DNA from: Thomasclavelia spiroformis DSM 1552
GTDB lineage: Bacteria; Bacillota_I; Bacilli_A; Erysipelotrichales; Coprobacillaceae
Assembly (NCBI RefSeq): GCF_025149465.1
Contig: NZ_CP102275.1
Span: 372,001-436,000, forward strand
Direction of reading: 5' to 3'
Length of the DNA stretch: 64,000 nucleotides
Each line of letters starts with the position of its first letter. Within the stretch, counting starts at the first letter, position 1. A model generated the notes under the pieces. It was not told the DNA's origin, made no database searches, and saw only the letters and a program-made list of their open reading frames with translations. Made by a program: the position numbers and the translations under genes. Shown here piece by piece: positions 25,357-35,075 of this stretch.

Positions 25357-26832
25357 ATGTATGTTGCAACAAGTAAACAGATGAAAGCTTATGATCAAGC
25401 TTTGTTAAATAAAGGGTATAAGATAGAGGAATTAGTAGATAAAGCTAGTGATGCTATTTTACCTCATTGTCGTGATTATGATAAAATTGTAATTGTCTGC
25501 GGTCCTGGTAATAATGGTGCAGATGGGTTGAGCTTAGGGATTAAATTGCATTTAAGAGCTCGAAAGATTAAATTATATTGCTTTGGTAATCCTAACAAAT
25601 TATCTAAGGCTAATGATTACTATATAGGTCAAGCACAAGAAATTGGGGTTCCAATTACTTTTATGGATGATGATGATATTCAACTATTTATTAATGATGC
25701 AAGAAAAGCAGATGTGGTAATAGATGCTATGTTTGGATTTGGGTTAAATAGTGAAGTCAGAGGAATTGCAAAAACATTAGTTAATGAAATTAATAATTTA
25801 TATAATGTTGATATAATTTCAATAGATATTCCTACTGGATTAAATCCTGATACAGGGATTCCATATGGTGAAGTTATCCGTGCTAATAAAACAGTAACTC
25901 TTACAGCAGTTAAACAAGCTTTTTTAAATGATGAATGTCATGTGTATACTGGAGAAATTGCAGTTGAGTTATTAGAGGTGAAAGATTTAAGACGTGAATT
26001 GAAATTAGCAAAATTAGTTAATCCATTAAGAATTAAAAATCATCTTAAACCACGTGATTATTATGGGCATAAAGGGGTATATGGAAAAATTTTGCATATA
26101 ACAGGTTGCAATCATTATCGAGGAGCTGCACTACTATCAGCGCGTGCGGCTGTTTATACAGGAAGTGGAATTGTTTGTGTTTATTCAAGTAATAAAGTTA
26201 TTGATGCTTTATCAACAACAATACCAGAATGTACTTCTTTAATTAGAAATGATGTGCTGGATACAAATTTATTTGATAAATATGATGTAATTTTAATTGG
26301 TTCGGGACTTGGTTTAAATAAGCAAAGTGAACAGTATGTTATCGATGTACTTAAAAATGCAACATGTCCATTGGTTATCGATGGAGATGCATTAACAATT
26401 GTTTCTAAACATCTTGATTTATTAAAAGACTTTAAACATCCGGTTATTTTGACCCCTCATCATGGTGAATTTAAACGTTTATGTGATTATGAAGATGAAT
26501 TAGATATGATAGAAAAAGTAAATCAATTTGCTTTAGAATATGAAGTAGTTGTTGTTTTAAAAGGACCAAATACAATTATTACTGATGGTAGCGAAATTTA
26601 TCGTAATATTACTGCAAATAAAGCAATGGCAACAGCAGGTATGGGTGATGTTTTAGCAGGAATGATTTCTAGTTTTGTTGGACAAGGATATTCATCTAAA
26701 AATGCAGCTATTTTAGGAACATATATTCATGGTAGTTGTGGAGATGTAATTGCTGAAAACGCATATACAGTGATACCAAGCAAAATGATTAATTTAATTC
26801 CTAAAGTTATGTATAAGATTATTAAAGAATGA
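25357..26832 (+). CDS. nnr: Bifunctional NAD(P)H-hydrate epimerase/dehydratase
   Basis: Repairs hydrated NAD(P)H in the cytosol. Two domains are fused. The N-terminal YjeF_N epimerase (about 1-215) carries CGPGNNGADGLSLG and the acid in DAMFGFGLNSEVRG. The C-terminal ADP-dependent dehydratase of ribokinase fold (about 225-491) has GSGLG, the IDGDALT segment and NKAMATAGMGDVLAGMI with the catalytic Asp. The 491-residue length is normal for the fusion. ATG 25357 is preferred over TTG 25345. It converges with pgeF on a long shared terminator. Confidence 0.95.
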   Translation: MYVATSKQMKAYDQALLNKGYKIEELVDKASDAILPHCRDYDKIVIVCGPGNNGADGLSLGIKLHLRARKIKLYCFGNPNKLSKANDYYIGQAQEIGVPITFMDDDDIQLFINDARKADVVIDAMFGFGLNSEVRGIAKTLVNEINNLYNVDIISIDIPTGLNPDTGIPYGEVIRANKTVTLTAVKQAFLNDECHVYTGEIAVELLEVKDLRRELKLAKLVNPLRIKNHLKPRDYYGHKGVYGKILHITGCNHYRGAALLSARAAVYTGSGIVCVYSSNKVIDALSTTIPECTSLIRNDVLDTNLFDKYDVILIGSGLGLNKQSEQYVIDVLKNATCPLVIDGDALTIVSKHLDLLKDFKHPVILTPHHGEFKRLCDYEDELDMIEKVNQFALEYEVVVVLKGPNTIITDGSEIYRNITANKAMATAGMGDVLAGMISSFVGQGYSSKNAAILGTYIHGSCGDVIAENAYTVIPSKMINLIPKVMYKIIKE

Positions 26833-26874
26833 AATAAAAACTGGTTTATCAAGTTGATAAACCAGTTTTTATTT
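26832..26874. terminator. Bidirectional terminator between nnr and pgeF
   Basis: Perfect 21-base arms (26832-26852 and 26854-26874) around one central base, giving A-rich/T-rich ends on both strands. It overlaps both stop regions. Confidence 0.92.
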
Positions 26875-27624
26875 AGAAGACGATTTTCTTTTGATAATAG
26901 TAATATTTCTAGCACTATCTTTATATTTTCGATAACTATAAAATAAATCACTATTTTCAACTGTGCAATAGTTAGACACTGTTATATTTGTATTTAAAAG
27001 TCCTAAATTTAAAAGCATTTGTTTATTAAGTCCTTGGTTGTCCATAAGATAATGGCTATCATCAGTCTTATAATAATATGGTGAGGTATCAAAATCCATT
27101 TTTTTAACTAGATCAATGACATTATCCATTACTTCAAGACAATTTTTACAAATACAAGGTCCAATATATGCAAGCATTGTTTTAGGATTACAGTGTTCGT
27201 TTTCAATTAAATGTTGAGTAACTTTAGAAACAATTTGTTTAGTTGTTCCTAACCAGCCTGAATGAATTGCTGCAATAATATTTGTTTCAGGACTATATAA
27301 TAGAACAGGTGTACAATCAGCATGAAATGATAAAAGAAACAAATTAGCATCTTTTGTATATAAAGCATCAGTATTATCAAATGCACTTTCTTGATCATAG
27401 ATGCCTTTACCACCATCAGCAATCGAAACTTCTTTAAAGTTTGCAGAATGTACTTGATGTGGGGCAACCATATGATTTAAATCTGTATTTAAATATTCAG
27501 CTAGCTTTTTTCGATTGTTTAAAATTAATTCTTGATCAGGATTATTAAAAGACATGTCACCAAATTCTTTGGTTACAGTGTATGCTTCAATATTATCGTC
27601 AGTATTCCATTTAATTAATTTCAT
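26869..27624 (-). CDS. pgeF: PgeF/YfiH family protein (purine nucleoside phosphorylase/laccase-like)
   Basis: A 251-residue member of the YfiH/DUF152 group. These were described both as polyphenol oxidases and as a peptidoglycan editing factor or purine nucleoside phosphorylase/adenosine deaminase. The zinc ligands are recognisable: His59 in APHQVH, Cys104 in HADCTPV and His121 in AIHSGW. The C-terminal SYRKYKDSARNITII is also typical. The start is ATG 27624. It is convergent with nnr and divergent from the Cys-rich coat-like gene. Confidence 0.9.
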   Translation of the reverse strand: MKLIKWNTDDNIEAYTVTKEFGDMSFNNPDQELILNNRKKLAEYLNTDLNHMVAPHQVHSANFKEVSIADGGKGIYDQESAFDNTDALYTKDANLFLLSFHADCTPVLLYSPETNIIAAIHSGWLGTTKQIVSKVTQHLIENEHCNPKTMLAYIGPCICKNCLEVMDNVIDLVKKMDFDTSPYYYKTDDSHYLMDNQGLNKQMLLNLGLLNTNITVSNYCTVENSDLFYSYRKYKDSARNITIIKRKSSSK

Positions 27625-27672
27625 TTTTTTATCCTTTCTGTGTTATTTGTCTTAGCTATTATTTATATAAAA

Positions 27673-27681
27673 CATATAGTA
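27673..27681 (+). promoter_or_regulatory. Possible late-sporulation -10 element
   Basis: CATATAGTA matches the CATAnnnTA form of sigma-K-type -10 elements and lies 28 bases before the coat-like gene. No clear -35 is visible. Confidence 0.3.
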
Positions 27682-27701
27682 TATTAGAGGAGGTGAAAAG
27701 A

Positions 27702-28058
27702 ATGTTTAATAATTGTGGATGTGGATGTTGTGGAAATGGTTTTGGAAGATGGAATAATAGTTGCCGTGCTACACCAATTGTAGCACCTAGAAAAGTATGT
27801 ACTACTTGTTCTAATCAATATGTAGAACAACCAATTATTTGTCCAATCGAATGTAGACATATTAGAAATATTGTTTATTATCCAACTTATTATCCTCGTT
27901 ATGAACGTACTTGTATGACTCAAAGTAATGGTAATCCATTTGTAAATGGAAATAATTCAATGGTAAATGGAGAATATAGTAATAACTCAATGGGAGGATA
28001 CAGTAATAATTCAGATGGAATGTCTAACTGGCAAAATGGTTGTGGATGTAATCGTTAG
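27702..28058 (+). CDS. Cys-rich CotD-like putative spore coat protein
   Basis: A 118-residue protein of low complexity. It has a Cys/Gly-rich head (NNCGCGCCGNG), a central part resembling CotD (TPIVAPRKVCTTC, VEQPIICPIECRHI, VYYPTYYP), and an Asn/Ser/Gly-rich tail with repeated YSNNSMGG and VNGN units ending in GCGCNR. Cross-linked coat proteins of endospores look like this; a crust or other surface role is possible. The ATG at 27702 lies after AGAGGAGGTG. A sporulation-type -10 is possible upstream. The family call is by eye only. Confidence 0.6.
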   Translation: MFNNCGCGCCGNGFGRWNNSCRATPIVAPRKVCTTCSNQYVEQPIICPIECRHIRNIVYYPTYYPRYERTCMTQSNGNPFVNGNNSMVNGEYSNNSMGGYSNNSDGMSNWQNGCGCNR

Positions 28059-28087
28059 AAAAATAGATGCTTGAGCATCTATTTTTT
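28059..28087. terminator. Bidirectional terminator between coat-like gene and rqcH
   Basis: Perfect 13-base arms (28059-28071 and 28074-28086) with a 2-base centre and A/T runs at both ends. Confidence 0.9.
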
Positions 28088-29722
28088 CTTTAGTTCATTT
28101 AGACAATTAATATCAGGATCAATATAAATAGTTTTATATGAGTCCAAAATTACTTGACCAGGTTTAGCACCATGTGGTTTTTTTAAAGTTTTGATCAATG
28201 TATAATTTACAGGTACACTGCTACTATTTTTTCCTTTAGAATAACAAGCAGCAATATTACTAGCTAATCGAATAGTATATTCATCTAATTGATTCTCTTT
28301 TACAACAACATGGCTACCGGGCATATCTTTTACATGGAACCATGTATCATAACGGTGAGCATGTTTGAAAGTTAAATAATCATTTTGAAGATTGTTTTTA
28401 CCAACTGATATTTCAATATTATCTTTTGTATAATATGTTTCAAATGCTGGCTTTTTGTTTTTACGAATTGTATTAATTTTCTTTTTCTTTTTTAAATAAC
28501 CTAAGTTTTCTAACTCTTCTTTTATTTCTAATGCATCATAGTATGAAGCATTATCCATTAAAGTAAGTAAACTATCAAAATATTCAATTTCTTTTTTAGT
28601 TAATTCAATTTGTTCATTTAATATATTTATAGAATTTTTAGCTTTTTGATATTTATTATAATATTTTTGAGCATTTTCTTTAGGACTTAATTTTTCATCT
28701 AAATCAATCATGATTTTAGTATTATCATAATAATTATCTAATTCTACATGCTTCATTCCTTTTTTTATTATATGTAAGTTTGAATATAGTAAATCACCAA
28801 TAATACGATATTCTTCGCTGTTTTTAGAGTCTTCTAATGTTGCTTGTAGTTTAATTAATTTAGAAACATTTTTTTGATGTTCATTGGAAATGAATTTTAA
28901 TAAGTTTGAGGTTTGTTGTTTTATTCTTTCTTTTTGATCAATCAAATTAAAATGTTGATCTAAACCATCAAATAGTGAATAGTTTGATATTTGAGCATTT
29001 AAATGTGTTAAAGGAATTAAATGAAAGTATTCTTTGTTTTCGGTTTTACATAAATATAATGTAGAACTTTTTTTAATCTCTGTCATAATATTTTTAAATG
29101 ATATACCATTATCATGTCTAAAAAGAATTTCTTTTGAAAGAATAGGAGAAATACCTTGATATATTTTTGTTAAATTATTATTTTCAATGAAATCACTAGT
29201 AAAAGGATTTAGTTTTGTTTTATCCATTGGAGGTAATCGATAAATTGCTCCTGGTTGAATAAATCTTTCACTATTGATATTTGGGGTAATTCGTTTTAAA
29301 CAATCAATAATCTTTTTATCATGATTACAAAGAATAATATTTGAATGTTTGCCCATTATTTCTATAAAACAATGATATTCAATATAATCACCAAATTCAT
29401 TGTGACAGCCAAAAAGAATATGACAAATTCGATCTAATTCAATTTGTTCAATTGCTCTAATATATCCTCCTTCTAAATGTTTGCGAAATAACATAGTTAA
29501 AGGATTTGGACTTTCAGGAGTAGGATAATCTAAATTTGTCAGTTGAATTCTTGCGTACATTGGATGGCAAGAAAGTAAAAGTTTATAGTTAATACGATTA
29601 TTTCTTATTTGGATTAATAATTCGTATTTTGAGATTTGGTAGATTTTGTTGATTCTACCACCAGTTATTGTTTTATTTAAAGCATCGATTACTTGATGCA
29701 TCATTATTCCATCATAAGCCAT
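28079..29722 (-). CDS. rqcH: RqcH (Rqc2/NFACT family ribosome quality control protein)
   Basis: RqcH binds stalled 50S-peptidyl-tRNA complexes and adds C-terminal alanine tails that mark the nascent chain for degradation. The 547 residues show NFACT-N (1-~200; MAYDGIMMHQVIDALNKTI, ARIQLT), a helical coiled-coil middle (~250-420) and NFACT-R (~430-545) with YDTWFHVKDMPGSHVVV. It was formerly annotated as fibronectin-binding protein. It begins at ATG 29722 and is a single gene divergent from gmk. Confidence 0.95.
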   Translation of the reverse strand: MAYDGIMMHQVIDALNKTITGGRINKIYQISKYELLIQIRNNRINYKLLLSCHPMYARIQLTNLDYPTPESPNPLTMLFRKHLEGGYIRAIEQIELDRICHILFGCHNEFGDYIEYHCFIEIMGKHSNIILCNHDKKIIDCLKRITPNINSERFIQPGAIYRLPPMDKTKLNPFTSDFIENNNLTKIYQGISPILSKEILFRHDNGISFKNIMTEIKKSSTLYLCKTENKEYFHLIPLTHLNAQISNYSLFDGLDQHFNLIDQKERIKQQTSNLLKFISNEHQKNVSKLIKLQATLEDSKNSEEYRIIGDLLYSNLHIIKKGMKHVELDNYYDNTKIMIDLDEKLSPKENAQKYYNKYQKAKNSINILNEQIELTKKEIEYFDSLLTLMDNASYYDALEIKEELENLGYLKKKKKINTIRKNKKPAFETYYTKDNIEISVGKNNLQNDYLTFKHAHRYDTWFHVKDMPGSHVVVKENQLDEYTIRLASNIAACYSKGKNSSSVPVNYTLIKTLKKPHGAKPGQVILDSYKTIYIDPDINCLNELKKK

Positions 29723-29787
29723 TTTTTATCACCGATGTAAGTATAACATATATTCTAAATAATTGATATTATATAGTTTGAAAACAA

Positions 29788-29816
29788 TTGACATTATAGA
29801 TAGTATTTTGTATGAT
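29788..29816 (+). promoter_or_regulatory. Promoter of gmk
   Basis: Consensus TTGACA (29788-29793) and TATGAT (29811-29816) with a 17-base spacer. Confidence 0.8.
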
Positions 29817-29844
29817 GGACATATCAAAAAAAGGGGTGTAGAGT

Positions 29845-30417
29845 GTGCAAAAAGGAATGTTGATAATACTTAGTGGGCCTAGTGGTGTTGGTAAAGGAAC
29901 AGTAAGAGAAGAATTGTTTAAAGATGATAGTTTAAATTTAGCTTATTCGATTTCAATGACAACCAGAAAACCACGACCAAATGAAAGAGATGGAATTGAT
30001 TATTTTTTTGTAGAAGAGGAAGAGTTTAAAAATAAAATTGAGGAAGGAAAACTTTTGGAGTGGGCTCAGTTTGTTGGTAATTACTACGGAACCCCTAAAG
30101 ATTATGTTGATCAATTACTAAATGAAGGGAAAAATGTGGTATTGGAAATAGAAGTTCAGGGTGCTCTTCAGGTTATGAAAAAATGTCCTGATGCAACAAC
30201 TATTTTTATTGTACCACCTAGTCTAGAAGAATTGGAAAGAAGAATACGTGGTCGTCGTACAGAGGATGAGGAAATTGTTCAACAACGTTTAGCTAAAGCA
30301 AGAAAAGAAATTGCAACAAAGGATGAATATAAATATGTTGTTGAAAATGATGATTTAATTGCTGCTAAAAATAAAATTGCAGATATTATTAGAAATCATC
30401 GTACTAATCAGGGGTAA
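29845..30417 (+). CDS. gmk: Guanylate kinase
   Basis: Phosphorylates GMP to GDP. The 190 residues contain the P-loop GPSGVGKGT (11-19), the GMP-binding SMTTRKPRPNERDGIDYFFV segment and the lid RIRGRRTEDEE. The start is GTG 29845 after AAGGGGTG; the ATG four codons later has no properly spaced site. It is the first gene of a run that in many Firmicutes leads to rpoZ, coaBC and priA; here two other genes come before priA. Confidence 0.96.
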   Translation: MQKGMLIILSGPSGVGKGTVREELFKDDSLNLAYSISMTTRKPRPNERDGIDYFFVEEEEFKNKIEEGKLLEWAQFVGNYYGTPKDYVDQLLNEGKNVVLEIEVQGALQVMKKCPDATTIFIVPPSLEELERRIRGRRTEDEEIVQQRLAKARKEIATKDEYKYVVENDDLIAAKNKIADIIRNHRTNQG

Positions 30418-30432
30418 ATATCCCTGATTTTT
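30406..30432 (+). terminator. Terminator overlapping the gmk stop
   Basis: AATCAGGG (30406-30413) pairs with CCCTGATT (30422-30429), then TTT. It may be partial, as the next gene starts 14 bases later. Confidence 0.6.
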
Positions 30433-30445
30433 AGTAGGAGGTAAA

Positions 30446-30856
30446 ATGGAAAAAGTAAAAGATTATTTGAAATTATTCACATATATTTTTTATCCTGGTA
30501 TTGTTTTTATTTTATATCTTTCACAAATACTTGAAGGAAATTTAGGAATTAATTTGATTTTTTGTCCAACTGATTTAGCTTTTATGGCAGTTGTTTTGAT
30601 TTTATATGTAATATTTGATATGTATAAAATTTCTGAAAGTAAATTGATTAAAAAAATAAAGAAAGATGATGGTAGATATAAATTATCGTTTATGTTTATT
30701 TTTATTATTTTATTAGTATTGTTGATGAGTTTATATGATGATTTAAAAGTATATTTTTATTTAAATAATAATGTTAGTGTTAATTTAATTATTGTTTTTA
30801 TTATTTGGTTGGTTTTATTTGGAATTTGTTATTTTATAGATATGAAACAAAAATAA
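30446..30856 (+). CDS. Hypothetical four-helix membrane protein
   Basis: Not recognised. The 136 residues have four hydrophobic helices (about 10-30, 40-62, 85-105 and 112-132) with a basic loop LIKKIKKDDGRYK between helices 2 and 3. The ATG follows TAGGAGGT. It lies between gmk and a DUF218 gene and is followed by a terminator. Confidence 0.7.
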   Translation: MEKVKDYLKLFTYIFYPGIVFILYLSQILEGNLGINLIFCPTDLAFMAVVLILYVIFDMYKISESKLIKKIKKDDGRYKLSFMFIFIILLVLLMSLYDDLKVYFYLNNNVSVNLIIVFIIWLVLFGICYFIDMKQK

Positions 30857-30860
30857 TTTA

Positions 30861-30890
30861 GAGGGGAGTATTCCCCTCTTGTCGTATTTC
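30861..30890 (+). terminator. Terminator after membrane protein gene
   Basis: GAGGGGA (30861-30867) pairs with TCCCCTC (30872-30878) over GTAT, with a short T-rich tail. Confidence 0.75.
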
Positions 30891-30918
30891 CAAGGAAATA
30901 TTGAAAGAAGGTGATAAA

Positions 30919-31491
30919 ATGTTTAAATATGTAGTTTTGTGTTTTGTTTTAATTAATGTTTTGATTTTTATCACGGTATTTAAAAAAACTCAAAAGAGAC
31001 AAAAACAAAGTAAATATGATTGTGCAATAGTCTGTGGTTTTCCTGCAAATAGTGATGGGAGTCCTTCATTAATTATGAAATCACGTGTTGAAAAAGCAAT
31101 AGAATTGTATTGTCATAATAAAATCGATTATATTATTTTTTCTGGTGGCAAAGTTCATAATACTTATGAAGAAGCAGCGATTATGGAAAAATATGCAATA
31201 TCATTAGGTTTAGATAAAAAAATAATTATCAAAGAAAACAAAGCAATAAGTACTTTTCATAATTTGTTGTATTGTACTGAAATAATGAATGAACATAATT
31301 TTAATAGTTGTTTGGTTGTTACAAATGGATGGCATTTACGTAAAGCTAATCATTATGCTAGAAAAAATAAATTAAATTATGCGATGGTAGTTGCTGATAA
31401 TCCAAGTGAATTTAATAAGTTAAAGATATTATATTTATATCTTAAAACTAATTTAATAATGTATATTAATTTATTTAAGGGATATTATTGA
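30919..31491 (+). CDS. DUF218 (YdcF/SanA-like) membrane-anchored protein
   Basis: A 190-residue protein: an N-terminal transmembrane anchor (about 3-20), a basic stretch (KKTQKRQKQSK), then a DUF218 fold with CAIVCGFPANSDGSPS, SRVEKAIELY, IIFSGGKVHNTYEEA and VVTNGWHLRKANHYA. Family members are implicated in envelope integrity (SanA) or bind nucleotides (YdcF). The start ATG 30919 follows AGAAGGTGAT; a TTG at 30901 would be upstream of that site. Function unknown. Confidence 0.85.
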   Translation: MFKYVVLCFVLINVLIFITVFKKTQKRQKQSKYDCAIVCGFPANSDGSPSLIMKSRVEKAIELYCHNKIDYIIFSGGKVHNTYEEAAIMEKYAISLGLDKKIIIKENKAISTFHNLLYCTEIMNEHNFNSCLVVTNGWHLRKANHYARKNKLNYAMVVADNPSEFNKLKILYLYLKTNLIMYINLFKGYY

Positions 31492-31559
31492 TTGTACAAA
31501 TTTAAATAATGAAGTCTATTTTATTTTATGATAAAATAGGAAAAACGGAGATGATTGTA

Positions 31560-33749
31560 GTGTATATTGTACAAGTATTAGTTGAGCATCCAACTCATGC
31601 TTTAGATACAGCTTTTGATTATTTATCTAATGAAGAAGTTTTAAAAGGTGTAAGAGTTAAAATTGATTTTGGACATCAAAAAATCATAGGATATGTAATT
31701 AATTGTCAATATAGTAAGTTATCAAAAGATGAGTTAGAAAAAGAGGCAGGTTTTAAATATCGTTATATTAGTGAAATAATTGATGATAAACCGCTCTTAA
31801 ATCATGAATTACAAGAATTATCGCTAACGCTGTCTAAATTAACATTATCGCCTCGAATTAGTTGTTTTCAAGCAATGTTGCCGCCACAATTAAAGCCTAG
31901 TAGTAATAAAAGTACAGGAATTAAATATCAAAAAGCAATTAAGTTTTTAAGTAATCAAGTAAAAACATCCAAACAAAAAGAAGCTCTTGAGTATTTAAAA
32001 AATCATGATGAGGCATTTTTAAAAGATTTTCCATATAGTCGGGGATTACTTAATAATTTAATTGAACAAAATGCAGTTAAAATCATTGAAAAAGAAATTT
32101 ATCGTGATCCGTTTTTAGATAATTGTAAAGATGAAAAAGAATTTATTTTAACAGATGATCAACAACAAGTTGTTAATGGAATTAGAGCAAAGATTGATAA
32201 ATTTCATACGGCTTTGATTCATGGAGTAACTGGCTCAGGTAAAACAGAGGTGTATTTGCATTTATCTAAACATGTGATCAACCAAGGAAAAACTGTCTTA
32301 ATACTTGTTCCAGAGATTTCTTTGACCCCAATGATGGTTAATGTGTTTAAACATCGTTTTAAAAATCAAGTAGCAATTCTTCATTCTAAGCTTTCGCCTG
32401 GTGAAAGATATGATGAATATCGCCGGATTTTAAATAAAGATGTTAAGATTGTTGTTGGAGCGCGTAGTGCTGTTTTTGCACCATTAGAAAAAATAGGTTT
32501 GATTATTTTAGATGAAGAACATGATGCTAGTTATAAACAGGAAACTAAACCGCGTTATCAAACAATTCAAATTGCGCGAATACGTGGTCAATATCATAAT
32601 TGTCCAGTTGTATTAGGAAGTGCGACTCCTTCATTAGAGTCGTATAGTCGAGCGTTAAAGGGGATATATGATTTATATGAACTAAATAACAGAATCAATA
32701 AATTTCCTTTACCTAAAATTGAATTAATAGATATGGCTGATGAAATTAGGCATAAAAATTATTCAATATTTTCTACAGCAATGAAAGCAAAGATACAAGA
32801 TTGCATTGATAAAGATGAACAAATTATTTTGTTTTTAAATAAGCGTGGCTATGCTACATACGTTCGTTGTCTTGATTGTGGTGAGGTAATAAAGTGTCCT
32901 CATTGTGATGTTACTTTAACTTATCATAAACATGATAATAAATTACGCTGTCATTATTGTGAGTATCAAAGGGATATGTTTATAAGTTGTCCTAACTGTA
33001 ATGGACATAATTTGAAATTTGTTGGTAGTGGTACCCAAAAGATAGAGGAACAAATTAATAGTATTTTTAATGGTGCTAAGGTAATTAGATATGATGTAGA
33101 TACTACTAAACAAAAAGATGGTCATCAAAAGTTATTAGAAAAATTTGAAAGAAAAGAAGCTAATATTTTATTAGGTACACAAATGATAGCTAAAGGGTTA
33201 GATTTTGAAAATGTTACTTTTGTTGGTGTTTTAAATGCTGATATAAGTTTGAATATTCCTGATTTCAGAGCTAATGAAAGGACATTTCAATTATTAGAAC
33301 AAGTTTCAGGAAGAAGTGGACGGGGTAAAAAAGAAGGAATGGTAATGATTCAAACTTATAATTCTAATCATTTTGTTTTGCAATGCGTAAAAAAACATGA
33401 TTATCTGAAATTTTTTAATGAAGAAATGGAATTTAGGAAATTAGCAAAATATCCTCCTTATGTACATTTAGTAAGTGTTTTGATTCAAGGTAAAGATGAG
33501 GATGTAGTATCAAAATGTACGACACAAATTAAAACATATTTTCAAAAACAGTTAAAAGATGTATTAATATTAGGGCCAGCTAATAGTTTGATTTATCGCA
33601 TGCATGATATTTATCGTAAACGAATTTTGATTAAATTTACTAATAGTAAAACATTGTATCCGGTATTATTTAAATTAAATGATTTTTATAATAGAACGGG
33701 ACATAAAGTAAATGTAGTATGTGATTTTAATCCATATAATCAAATATAG
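31560..33749 (+). CDS. priA: Primosomal replication protein N' (helicase)
   Basis: PriA recognises stalled forks and reloads the replicative helicase. The 729 residues contain the N-terminal DNA-binding domain, Walker A GVTGSGKTEVY, the DEEHDASYK box, the aromatic-rich loop and a zinc-binding insertion with eight cysteines in four CxxC pairs (RCLDCGEVIKCPHCDVTL ... RCHYCEY ... SCPNCNG). GTG 31560 is chosen: ACGGAG ends right at the upstream ATG 31551 and so can only serve the GTG. TAAAAT at 31532-31537 is a likely -10. The IS110 element lies immediately downstream. Confidence 0.94.
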   Translation: MYIVQVLVEHPTHALDTAFDYLSNEEVLKGVRVKIDFGHQKIIGYVINCQYSKLSKDELEKEAGFKYRYISEIIDDKPLLNHELQELSLTLSKLTLSPRISCFQAMLPPQLKPSSNKSTGIKYQKAIKFLSNQVKTSKQKEALEYLKNHDEAFLKDFPYSRGLLNNLIEQNAVKIIEKEIYRDPFLDNCKDEKEFILTDDQQQVVNGIRAKIDKFHTALIHGVTGSGKTEVYLHLSKHVINQGKTVLILVPEISLTPMMVNVFKHRFKNQVAILHSKLSPGERYDEYRRILNKDVKIVVGARSAVFAPLEKIGLIILDEEHDASYKQETKPRYQTIQIARIRGQYHNCPVVLGSATPSLESYSRALKGIYDLYELNNRINKFPLPKIELIDMADEIRHKNYSIFSTAMKAKIQDCIDKDEQIILFLNKRGYATYVRCLDCGEVIKCPHCDVTLTYHKHDNKLRCHYCEYQRDMFISCPNCNGHNLKFVGSGTQKIEEQINSIFNGAKVIRYDVDTTKQKDGHQKLLEKFERKEANILLGTQMIAKGLDFENVTFVGVLNADISLNIPDFRANERTFQLLEQVSGRSGRGKKEGMVMIQTYNSNHFVLQCVKKHDYLKFFNEEMEFRKLAKYPPYVHLVSVLIQGKDEDVVSKCTTQIKTYFQKQLKDVLILGPANSLIYRMHDIYRKRILIKFTNSKTLYPVLFKLNDFYNRTGHKVNVVCDFNPYNQI

Positions 33750-33914
33750 AAAGACAACTATATTAAAGTCAAGTAGTAGATTATGAAATAGTATGAAAAT
33801 AAATTACTTGAAAATATAGTATTTGATCTTTGAAATTGTGAATGAAAAAATGTTAAAAAGAACTATCGTAAAAATAGCTTATTTTAATAGAATTTAGTTC
33901 GATAAATATTTTGA

Positions 33915-35075
33915 TTATTTAAGAGAATTTATATCAAAAGTAATATGATTTATTTCAAGATGATAAATGATTCTTAAAAGTTTTCTAACACAATGACCTA
34001 AAGCGCAAAGATGTCCTTTACCTTGACTTCGTTTTAAATGATAGTAGTTATTAAATGCAGGGTTGTGGCGTATTACAGGTATGATGACTCGATAAAGTGT
34101 TGCCCTTAGATATTTAGAACCTTTCTTGGTTATGGCTGTTTTATCAGCTGAAAATTCGCCAGATTCACTGATATATGGATTCACACCTGCAAATTTAATT
34201 AATTTTCCTGCATTTGAGTATTTACTTATATCACCAAGTTCAGCTAAAATAGAAGTACCAGTAATAATTGATATTCCTGGTATTGATGTGATAGAAGAAT
34301 CTTGTGTGATGGCGAGTTCTTCTATTTTTTTATCTAATTCTTCAATTTGAGAGTTTATTAAATCAATACTGGAAATAACCGATTGAATGATAAAAGAAAT
34401 AGAAACATCATGAATACCCACAGAATTAGAAGCTAATTCTTTTAAGTCTTCTGCTGAGAAGATATTACAGTATTTAAAACATTTTCTTAAAGAACGAATA
34501 TCTGTATGTGCAATGGTATAGGCATCACCATATTTTCTTAAAATATTTAAATATGTAATGGTGTATTCATTATTAAATAATGTATTAAATTCAGGAAAAA
34601 CAATATCAATATGTCTTTGAAGAATATTCTTCTTACGATTCATTTCAATTGTCAATTGTGTACGATAGCGCGTTAATTCTTTGGCCTCCTTTAATTTCTC
34701 ATCTTGAATAGAGATGATGCGATAGTAATCTTTATCTAGGAGAGCTTTGGTAATTAAAATAGCATCTTCTTTATCGCTTTTAACAGTTTTTAAAGAAGCT
34801 TTTCTAAGGTTCTTAGTGGTAATAGGATTGATTAAAGCAACTTTATAACCTTTAGCCAATAAGCAGCTTTCAATGGCAAAGTTATAGTGTCCGGTATCTT
34901 CCATACCGATTAAAAGTTCATCTTGTGTGTATTTATTAAGTTCGTCATAAAATTTTTGAAATCCATCTTTATTGTTTTTGAATAAAAAAGGATCACATAA
35001 AGATTCGCCAGTAGAAGCATCCATGATAAAAGCGGCATGTTTATATTTGGCAATGTCAATTCCAACAAGTTTCAT
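33915..35075 (-). CDS. IS110-family transposase (RuvC-like DEDD recombinase)
   Basis: A 386-residue site-specific recombinase. The N-terminal RuvC-like domain shows the acidic tetrad Asp7 (GIDIAK), Glu59 (GMEDTGHYN), Asp101 and Asp104 (KSDKEDA). The middle is a coiled-coil helix. The C-terminal transposase_20 domain has SIPGISIITGTSILAELGD and KFAGVNP, with Ser305 in ISESG as the probable covalent nucleophile, then KKGSKYLRATLYR. The start ATG 35075 follows AAAGGA; the longer frame from 35126 adds an unlikely N-terminus. The gene is full length and looks functional. Confidence 0.93.
   Translation of the reverse strand: MKLVGIDIAKYKHAAFIMDASTGESLCDPFLFKNNKDGFQKFYDELNKYTQDELLIGMEDTGHYNFAIESCLLAKGYKVALINPITTKNLRKASLKTVKSDKEDAILITKALLDKDYYRIISIQDEKLKEAKELTRYRTQLTIEMNRKKNILQRHIDIVFPEFNTLFNNEYTITYLNILRKYGDAYTIAHTDIRSLRKCFKYCNIFSAEDLKELASNSVGIHDVSISFIIQSVISSIDLINSQIEELDKKIEELAITQDSSITSIPGISIITGTSILAELGDISKYSNAGKLIKFAGVNPYISESGEFSADKTAITKKGSKYLRATLYRVIIPVIRHNPAFNNYYHLKRSQGKGHLCALGHCVRKLLRIIYHLEINHITFDINSLK

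Noticed and set aside
28079-29722. Fibronectin-binding adhesin
   Set aside because: Older name of the NFACT family; domain order fits ribosome quality control factor RqcH and there is no signal peptide.
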